Assembly (NCBI RefSeq): GCF_022539665.2
Contig: NC_081339.1
Span: 6,138,367-6,202,366 of the forward strand
Reading direction: 5' to 3'
DNA: 64,000 nt
DNA from: Daphnia carinata
Taxonomy: Eukaryota > Arthropoda > Branchiopoda > Diplostraca > Daphniidae
The translations under genes and the position numbers were made by a program. Shown piece by piece: positions 56,757-64,000 of this stretch. Numbering within the stretch: position 1 is the stretch's first letter; each line of letters opens with the position of its first letter. Under the pieces are notes generated by a model. It made no database searches. It was not told the origin of the DNA and worked only from the letters and a program-made list of their open reading frames with translations.

Positions 56757-58358
56757 TCACTGCAGGTTGGTTTTAGAGCCCAGAAGAGCCATAAGAGCCC
56801 GTCTGTATTCGCCTGACGTTTCGTCCTACAGAGAAAAATTAGTTTATTCTGCGTTTCTCACAAATCATACGAGCATAACGTATACCATAACATCTGCTGC
56901 GAAACTTCGGATGAATTTCTTTTCGTATTCCTGCCTTATGTTGCCCAAATCATTGTCACAATGGCCGACGATTAACCGAATAAGGGTGCGACTACAAACA
57001 TTTCAATTCAACCTTAGCTTTCGAATTAAGCGAAATTTTTTCAGAATCAATTACTTGTTGGTGCCCAATCCTTTCATCGAATCTCGGAGTCGCTGAGCGA
57101 AATATGCATGCCGATTCACTGCGCATTGTACTGCAACAAAGTAGATAAGTATAATTGTAATGCACACCTACTTTGTTTACAACTGTCATTCTTACATATT
57201 CCCAGTAACACTTTCTCAGCGTTGCCCGAGAATTCACTCATTATAGCCTTTTCCAAACTATTGCCAAACATTGATTGATATTCAATCATAACTTGGCCCA
57301 AGTGAGCCCAGCTACGCGTGGCCAGAATGGAATTAAAAGCACTCTCATCCGTCCCCAGTCGAGCTTCTCCTAGAAAACGTATTTAGCTATAACGATCGAT
57401 CAATTAAATGAACTGAAATTATCTGTGATGTTCTACCTGCGTCATGCAGACGTTGTGCGTCCGATTTTATTTTATGTTCGTCAAAAACAAAATCATTTTC
57501 ATCTCTTCCACCCTGCGAAAAATTAGAATCCGTTAATCTGTATAATTAACAAATTTGTTTCAAAGTGAACCTGGGCCAATGAAACAAGGATCATTTTGAA
57601 AGTGCCCGAAGTGTCTCCAACGATGTCTTTTTCCATAGAATGGCCATAAACTGTAAACATATGAATCGGAAATCAAATTAAAGCCCTACACTCACTTCAT
57701 TCTTAACGTAAAATTGAACACAGTTATCGATAAATCTAATTGAATATTTACAACGAAGATAGGCAGCGTTCATTTCTTGCATTTCCTTATTTGTGCTACT
57801 GCAGAGTATTTCAACCAGGGCTTGGTCGTCCGTCCCCAAACCGGCCATGGCTTCGTACATCTCTCTTGCCATAAAATCAGCTGTAGGCAGACAGAGGGAC
57901 ACCATAACCCTTTCGAAATTGCCACTCAATTCGCTCTTCAATTTTGATTCCAAATCCTACAGGAAATGATGTAAGAACAGGTGCAATTTGGTGGCTTTCA
58001 ATCTTTACTTTCCCATATCCTGATTTGTAAGCTTGGCTGATTAGGACGCGCTGGTTGTTGCTACGATGGCAGAGAATGGCCATCAGAGCTTTTTCATCAG
58101 TGCCCAGACCTTTCATGGCTTTGTAAAGTGCATCAGCATCAGCCCTCGCGTCGAATGAAACGGCCGGATGCACCGTACGGATGTTCTATTGACAATTGCG
58201 AAACATACAAAATTTAATTTTTATTGGTAATAATTTAAGAAGCGTGATTTCTTTACCTTTTCTATTTTTTGTTCTTCTTGTTGTTCCTGGTGGTTCCGGT
58301 GCTGCCAAATGGGTATCGTGTTTGCAGCGAGGTACTCGAAATTATTAGCATTTTCCAT
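56757..58358 (-). CDS. Annexin, four repeats, intact
   Basis: Minus strand, nine exons: 58257-58358, 58009-58185, 57752-57956, 57571-57650, 57437-57512, 57196-57369, 57055-57130, 56886-56991, 56757-56825; all phases agree; 354 residues. I start at MENANNFEYL (58358). A 40-residue Gln/Glu-rich head is followed by four annexin repeats: repeat 1 with MKGLGTDEKALMAILC, repeat 2 with MAGLGTDDQALVEILC, repeat 3 with ARLGTDESAFNSIL (Gly replaced by Arg at the first position of its calcium loop) and repeat 4 with MKGLGTNRTLIRLIVGHC. Annexins bind acidic phospholipids in a calcium-dependent way and act at membranes in the cytoplasm. No signal peptide, as usual. Exon 6 onward is duplicated, truncated, at 33874-34387. 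Confidence 0.88.
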
Positions 58359-59006
58359 CCTAACGCACAATAATTTTACAGGCAATCTCTGAAGAGAAGA
58401 GTACATACGCACCTGTTACTGCTCAACAGTCAGTCCGTTAAGAGGGATGTGAAGTATTAACATAGGCCTGGTTAAGTTTATAGAGCTGGTGTGCCTACGG
58501 AATATTGGGCGGGAGACTTGTACTTGTTGTGACGGACGCGTTATTCCCGTATCAAATTCTCTGCTGCGTATGCTGACATTTGTTTATCTCAACCAAACTA
58601 ACCACCTAAAAACAAATAATAAATCATTTTGAAATATGTCATTTATGCTTAGCAATAACCGTCCTTCGAAAACCACATGGGGAAATAGTGGTTGAATAGA
58701 TGCGATTTCAATTCATAAAACGGAATTTAGAAACCTCAGACAAACTTTTCGTTCTAACTAACCAACGCTTTGGAATGTGTGGCAAAATTCTAAGATTGTC
58801 AGTCAAACTTCCCGTCACAACAACAAAGATATCAATTGTTCTACAGGATACAATACATGTGTACAATCACATGCTATGTTATTTCGTTAGGAACTATCAA
58901 GCTGTAGACCAAAACCGTTATAAGTAAAAGGATTTCATATAAAGCTATTCACTGTGAATTGAACAAACGGTTGATCTTGGCCACGTTCAAAGGCACAGAA
59001 AACAAC
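58359..59006. other. Intergenic region between divergent annexin and CBM14 gene
   Basis: Divergent promoters. A TATAAA at 58938-58943 lies about 65 bp before the ATG of the next gene. No further exon supported. Confidence 0.5.
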
Positions 59007-59793
59007 ATGGCTCAAAAATTGACAATTACTTTGATCGTCCTGTTTGGGCTTTTAACTTTAGGCTTATCGCGTCCAACGTTCGAGGACGACGAGTCCTTTG
59101 CATTCGATGAAGAAGAAGCCAGAGCTTACCAAGAAGGACAGGGCTATGATGAAAAAGAGGATCACGAAGAAGAAGAACGAGCCTACGACGACGAGGAAGG
59201 CCAAGCTTATGACGAAGAAGAATCCAGAGCTTACGGTGACGTACCAGCTGAATTTATGAGCCAATATGAAGAGATCCGCGTAAGTGTGATTTCTTTTTAG
59301 CTAGGGGTGTTTTTTATGTTTCCGTTCTAAATGTTGTTATTTACATTCTACTTCGACTTGTCACGATCGTTAAGCAGCAAAGTAAGGAAGGACCACCTCG
59401 TCTTTTAGAGGTCTCGAATTTCTGTTACGGCCGAAAGGATGGCAATTACGCAGATTCTTCAAACCCTAACGCCTTCTATATGTGTGACAAGGCCGGGCAA
59501 ACTTGGACTATGGTAAGACAAAGTGTCCATGTTAAATTAGATTTCCTGATTATTATTCACGGTTACTTTGAATAACTCCGTTTAAACAGAACTGCCAGGC
59601 CGGTTTAGTTTTTGACCAATCTCGTAATCGCTGTGAATGGGCGCATGGAAGTTCCGGTGGTAAGCAAACCAACAATGGATACCAGTCCTATGTGCCACTT
59701 CCAGTAAAAGAAACCTACGTACCACAGCAACCAGCGAAAGAAACATATGTGCCATACCAGGCATCTGCCCAGATCACTGGCTATGGTCGCTAA
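59007..59793 (+). CDS. Secreted acidic protein with single CBM14-like chitin-binding domain
   Basis: Three exons: 59007-59279, about 59378-59512, 59590-59793. The start is ATG at 59007, giving signal peptide KLTITLIVLFGLLTLGLS. The first exon after the signal is strongly acidic, with repeated RAYDDEE/QAYDEEE/RAYQEGQ blocks (Asp/Glu-Tyr rich). The CBM14-like domain spans exons 2-3: FCYGRKDGNYADSSNPNAFY, MCDKAGQ, NCQAGLVFDQSRNRCEW, only four Cys visible. The tail has two KETYVP repeats and ends GYGR. It resembles the two genes downstream in signal, acidic N-terminus and tail. A cuticle or peritrophic-matrix protein is the likely role; the acidic repeats could bind calcium. Confidence 0.8.
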
Positions 59794-61517
59794 GGGATTA
59801 TCACATCTTCAATAATTTATCTTTCGTTTTGTTGTGTGATTTTGTCCTAAAACATTGATTCATAACAAAAAACAATTTAGATACTTTTGGTTACCTAAAA
59901 TGTTTGAAGCTGGCAATAAACTTTACCTATTATTGGTGAGCTTGATGGTTGGCAAAAACATTTAGAGAATCTTCATAATAAGCGTAATACATGAAGGGCT
60001 GAAATATTAATGATGAAATGAATATGACATAAATGATGAAATGAAATAAGCATTGGATTCCTGAATTAAAAACTCGCTCAAAAAAAGAGTCAAACAACTA
60101 ATTCAAATCCATTTAAACAAAACCCCCCAAACTACAAGTCAATAAAACCCAACTCTTAATCATGATTTTTGATTTTAAGAATACCTTATGCTCTCAGAGG
60201 GTAAGAGCATGGCTTATTGCCATCTTGGTTCTCCCACTTATAACAAGTACTACACGTTGGTTGCTGTGGGAAGAAATAAACGCGAGTGACTGTTATCACA
60301 AGGGGAATTTCAGTAATTTAGATTTCCATGAATAGCCCAGTAATTTTTGATTGTGCAAATAAATTTGAAATATTTACGAAATAATTTGATCTTAAATTCC
60401 AAAGCAATACACCTGATGGATTCTTTCAACTTGACTCCTGCAGACGACGTACTCGACAGTCAAAGTCAAGCAAGATATGCAGATTATCACACAAAGAACT
60501 TGGAATCCGAAGTTCGTTTGGACCATTAAAATACCTAAAAATTCCGTATGAAGCAAATGCAGTCCCTGTGTGAAGCGTAGGGTACATATATATTTTGTAT
60601 ACATGAATTGAATATTAATGGCACGATATTTTGTCTAGAAAATTCGATTACAGGCAAACATCCTGTCTGCCCCACGTGGGTAAGAGAAACACCCAGCCAA
60701 TTTCATACAAGGGCTGGCAGAACCATGACCAAGGCGTAAGTCTTTTAGAAACTTTAGCCTTTCTTAGTACCATCATGGGTAACCAATTACAGTTATGTGG
60801 TTGCATATTCGTTTTACAAAGTCAGTGACATGTTTGTTTTCGTGCTTAATGGTGTTTGCCATAGTTCAAGTTACATCTAATAGTTGTTTTAGACTAAAAT
60901 GATATAACTTTATTTCATGTCTATTGCCCCTGAAGAGAATCAATTTTTGATTCCACTTGTAAAATCAGTCGTCTAGGTCATTTTTCAAGACTCACCAGTT
61001 GATCTAACAACCAAAGCAATCAAAACGTAAAAGCCCTATCTAAACAAGCCTGCGAGCGAATAAAGAGTGAGCAAGTACTAATGTTCTTTACACATGAAAA
61101 AACTGGGCATTAAAGTTTTCTGGTTCAGCTTCTTTGTGGAATATACTGATAAACCTTGAGGCATTGGAAAGACATGGGCAGGAAAGACTACCTTTTAGCA
61201 AAATATACAGCCTACAAGATCCAAAGATAATGTAGTTTTATTTTGTCACCAACATCTCAAAGGAACGATTCGTCTGAGCTGGATGGCAACCGCAGTTGAA
61301 TTGCTACGAATAATAGAACTACTAAATGTCAAAATGTTCTAATCCCGGATTTCCTTTTGTCACCACTTCCTCTAAAATTTAACGCTCGTAAGTTACCAGT
61401 TTATAACCACCATGCTAACCAAAGCAAAATAACATTTTACAGGTTCTAAAGCTGTTGCTTGCGAGACAAATTGAACTAGTTGAACTACATTTCCTTAGCG
61501 AAATGCTGACATTCAAC
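59794..61517. other. Spacer in the CBM14 gene cluster, possible exon remnants
   Basis: Short open blocks near 60410-60530 and 60631-60735 have weak exon-like flanks but no start, stop or domain match. They may be remains of another cluster member; I could not build a gene. Confidence 0.4.
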
Positions 61518-62314
61518 ATGGCTGGTAATTTGACCCCATCAAAATGTTTCAGTTTAACGTTCAACTTACTCGTTCTCCTTGGATTTCTCGCTGCAAATGC
61601 CTCAAGCGCATTCGGCGACGAAGAGTTGTTGGGCAATTTCGGTTACGAAGGAGAAGAATCGGCCTATCCTAATCAATTCGAAGAAACTGTAAGTTAAGCT
61701 AAATCTGTTAATTAATAGTTACTCCATTATAAAATGTTACAATAATATAGAGATCTGCCGAACCTGGCGAGGAAGGTGATTTGAGAAATCATGAACTTCA
61801 ATATCAATGGAGGCAATATCCCAGTTACGGAAAGAGGAATCGATATGGACATTACCAGCAATACTACCCTGTACGACCTCAGCCGAACTATGGGACATGT
61901 AGAGATGCCCCTCAATGCAAAGCATGCAAAGCTCCAAAAGTGCCCAGTTACCAACCATCTGCTCGATCTGTTCGCGTCGAAACTAGAGCTTGGGAATACC
62001 AGTTTGACGAAGATGTAAGTCAGTTATTCATATACTTTCTAGTTTACCTGCATTTGTTTTAGATGCGAGTGTCTTTGGTGTATAATGTGATTTAATTGAA
62101 GTTCTTTTCTTTTCTTTTTATGGTGATGTAGCAGTCTGCCCACGCAGAGTACGAATTGCGCTATTATGTGACACGATACCCATATCCCAAGCCATCACTT
62201 CCTCAATGCAATAAAGAGTGCAAAGTGGATATACCTAAGGTCCCCGTAAAGAAACCGTACTTCAATCCTGCTGCCCAATATTCACCACCCGGCTATGGCG
62301 GCTACGGTCGCTAA
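61518..62314 (+). CDS. Secreted acidic/Tyr-Pro-rich protein, CBM14-family paralogue that lacks the CBM14 domain
   Basis: Three exons: 61518-61688, 61751-62014, about 62132-62314. I start at ATG 61518 (AACATGG) because the downstream paralogue has the same 57-codon first exon; an ATG at 61503 is in frame. The signal peptide ends around ANASSAFG and is followed by an acidic stretch DEELLGNFGYEGEE. Exon 2 is Tyr/Gln/Arg-rich and holds CRDAPQCKACKAPKVPSYQP, matching the CSDLPQCPSCKPATVPAYKP block of the downstream gene. Exon 3 has CNKECKVDIPKVP and ends GYGGYGR. No complete chitin-binding domain is present, so either CBM14 exons were lost or this is the ancestral short form. Probable extracellular matrix or cuticle protein. 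Confidence 0.75.
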
Positions 62315-62905
62315 ACATCCAGGCCGTCATTGCATTGCTGTAATTTATCAAATTAGCGGTTTAATAGCCTTCACGTAACTTAAAGCAACAAAATTCCTTT
62401 TAAAATGTTAAAGCGACTTAACGTCCTTACGATGCTTCCTCCTTCACTCCAGGCCTTAAAAGAACACTTTGAATAACAAAGTTGTTTCTTCCAATGCTAC
62501 ACATTTCAAATTAGGCCATTATGCTTCAACGGGAGTGTTGTATTTTATCTTTGTTCAAATACAACCTACCGTACTAGCAAAATAAATTAAAAATACGCCA
62601 AGATTTAATTTCATCTTACTTTTTGTAAATAACAATAGCTGATCAAGGAAATGGTTCACCATACTTACCTAACCACAAAAGGAAATGATGGTAAATTCTA
62701 ATCGGTTTGATTGATTATTTCCAATGATAGTCTAGATTGCCACAGCTTCCTCAGTTGTTCACCACTTCCCAATTTTTCCCAATTCTTGTGGAATTGAAAA
62801 GATTCATTTGCCCTGTCCTGTGTATGGAGCCAATCGTTTTAAACACTTACGTTGAATTGAAGTCGGTACAGTAAGTGGCTGTAAGTCCACAGACTGCAGC
62901 TTACA
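62315..62905. other. Spacer between cluster genes
   Basis: AATAAA at about 62580-62585. No exon or RNA gene supported. Confidence 0.45.
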
Positions 62906-64000
62906 ATGGCAAGAGCAACTGTAATCTCAACCAAATCTTTCAAATGGAAGACGATTCTAGCCATCGTTTTTGGACTTTTAGCTGCAAATTCCGCCAATTC
63001 CTTCGATGAAGAGCTGCGAGACTACCTTGATTACGAGGAACAAGAACAAGCAGAACAAAACCAATTAGAAGACGATGTAAGTTAATAACATTAATATTCA
63101 AAACTTAATTGTATTCTTGACGAATTTTTTTTTTATTTCATAGCGATCCGAGGAGTTTCTTGATAAAGAAAAAGAATTAAAAAGTTATGGCGATTCTTAC
63201 CAACAGCAAAACGGGTTTTGTGCAGGGAAAAAGGATGGTAATTACATCAATCCGAATAATCCCCATTCTTTCTATCAGTGCCATCAAAATGGCATCACCC
63301 AGCTAACGGTAAATTCAATAAATATAATATTAAATCATTAGAAACATACTTATTCAAATTCTCCATAATTCTGGAAATTCCAGCATTGTCCTCCGAAAAC
63401 CGTTTATGATCCTTATCCAAGGGATCGCTGTGAGTGGCCTCAATTGGTCCAGGGCTGTAATGGCCCCTATGGGAATTGCTATGACAAACAACCCATCATC
63501 GTGTTGCCAACGCCGTCCCCGTCCGTCAAAGATAAGCCTTGCAGTGATCTACCTCAATGCCCGTCCTGCAAGCCAGCTACCGTGCCCGCCTATAAACCAC
63601 GGGGTAAAAGGGTGGATCCAAGAGGCTTTTCTGAGGATCTAAGGAACTTTAAACAAATAGTAAGCAGAAATTTCATCAATTAGTTCATGAAAGGAGTTAA
63701 ACGTTGTTTCTTAACATAGCGGGCTGCTGAAACAGAACATGAATCGAGATATTTTGAACAACCGGAGAAATGGTCCCGTTTCTGTGTTGGTAAAAAAGAT
63801 GGAAATTATATAAACCCTAACAATCCTCACTCGTTTTATCAATGCCATCAGAACGGCGCCACCGTCTTCCAGGTAAATCTATCTTTTTTTCAAAACAATT
63901 TTTCGTTCATATAATTTTACTTGTTTGTTTTGGAATGCAGCCTTGCCCATCCGGCACTGTTTACGATCCACTGCCCAGGGATCGCTGCGAATGGCCAAAT
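62906..64000 (+). CDS. Secreted protein with repeated CBM14 domains, partial (continues past window)
   Basis: Exons so far: 62906-63076, 63144-63308, 63384-63659, 63720-63872, 63941 to beyond 64000. Signal peptide KTILAIVFGLLAANSANS, then an acidic Glu/Gln-rich segment. CBM14 repeat 1 spans exons 2-3 (FCAGKKDGNYINPNNPHSFY, QCHQNG, HCPPKTVYDPYPRDRCEWPQ), then CSDLPQCPSCKPATVPAYKP. Exons 4-5 repeat the unit (FCVGKKDGNYINPNNPHSFY, QCHQNG, PCPSGTVYDPLPRDRCEWP). Exons 2-3 and 4-5 are a tandem exon-pair duplication, all in phase 0, so more repeats may follow. Binding to chitin in cuticle or peritrophic matrix is the expected role. Confidence 0.82.

Larger units (their letters stand above)
36744..57267. 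repeat. Tandem segmental duplication, copy B
   Basis: Direct-orientation homologue of 12441-34387, with the same gene order and strands. Immediately left of it are two tandem AATAAGCCCGAC motifs (about 36706-36730), which are the reverse complement of the tail of the foldback element. The right limit of similarity falls inside annexin exon 6. Copy B lacks the copy A segments at 14900-15855, 16982-17521 and about 30512-33255, and retains about 2.85 kb (49322-52173) missing from copy A. Confidence 0.85.

Overview
The window looks like nuclear DNA of a crustacean, most probably a Daphnia-like cladoceran. The evidence is short (about 46-110 bp) GT-AG introns splitting small exons, TATA-box promoters, peritrophin-type (CBM14) chitin-binding secreted proteins, brachyurin/chymotrypsin-like serine proteases, a C1q-domain gene, an annexin and U6 snRNA genes. 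All gene models below were read by hand from splice signals and reading frame; none was tested against a database.

Layout. 1-5.5 kb: two tandem secreted serine-protease homologues with a Thr-rich linker and a C-terminal CBM14 domain; both carry Asp where the catalytic Ser should be. 5.5-11.2 kb: no intact gene, but a decayed tandem array of about 130 bp exon/intron-like units at 8.57-9.6 kb. 11.25-12.43 kb: a foldback (long inverted repeat) element. 12.44-34.39 kb (copy A) and 36.74-57.27 kb (copy B): a tandem segmental duplication of about 20-22 kb. Each copy holds, in order, a GC minisatellite with a hairpin-rich element, tRNA-like sequences, a catalytically competent chymotrypsin-like protease with CBM14 (+), a giant SecA-like ATPase gene (-), a C1q-domain gene (+), a small Thr/Pro/Cys-rich secreted protein (-), a U6 snRNA (-) and an annexin (-). 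Copy A also has about 2.7 kb carrying a PAN/apple-like gene (31.4-32.1 kb) that copy B lacks. A second, partial foldback element truncates the copy A annexin exactly at the end of copy A. 57.3-64 kb: the rest of the intact annexin, then three acidic secreted CBM14-family or related proteins, the last running off the window.

The two copies have decayed in complementary ways. Copy A keeps an intact protease and an open SecA motor, but its SecA gene has lost its first exon and gained stop codons, its small secreted gene has lost the ATG and is frameshifted, and its annexin is cut off. Copy B keeps SecA exon 1, the small secreted gene and the annexin, but its SecA has three frameshifts and its protease has a broken splice donor and a lost cysteine. 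The C1q gene is intact and nearly identical in both. Divergence between copies is patchy: near identity at C1q and the SecA N-terminal half, strong divergence in the SecA C-terminal half. This suggests gene conversion.

The most unusual content is the eukaryotic SecA-like protein (about 2,370 residues when both copies are compared), a bacterial preprotein-translocase motor embedded in a much larger animal protein with two spliced N-terminal exons. Next come the foldback elements sitting at the duplication boundaries, the exon-like tandem array, and a hairpin element whose stems show paired changes between copies.
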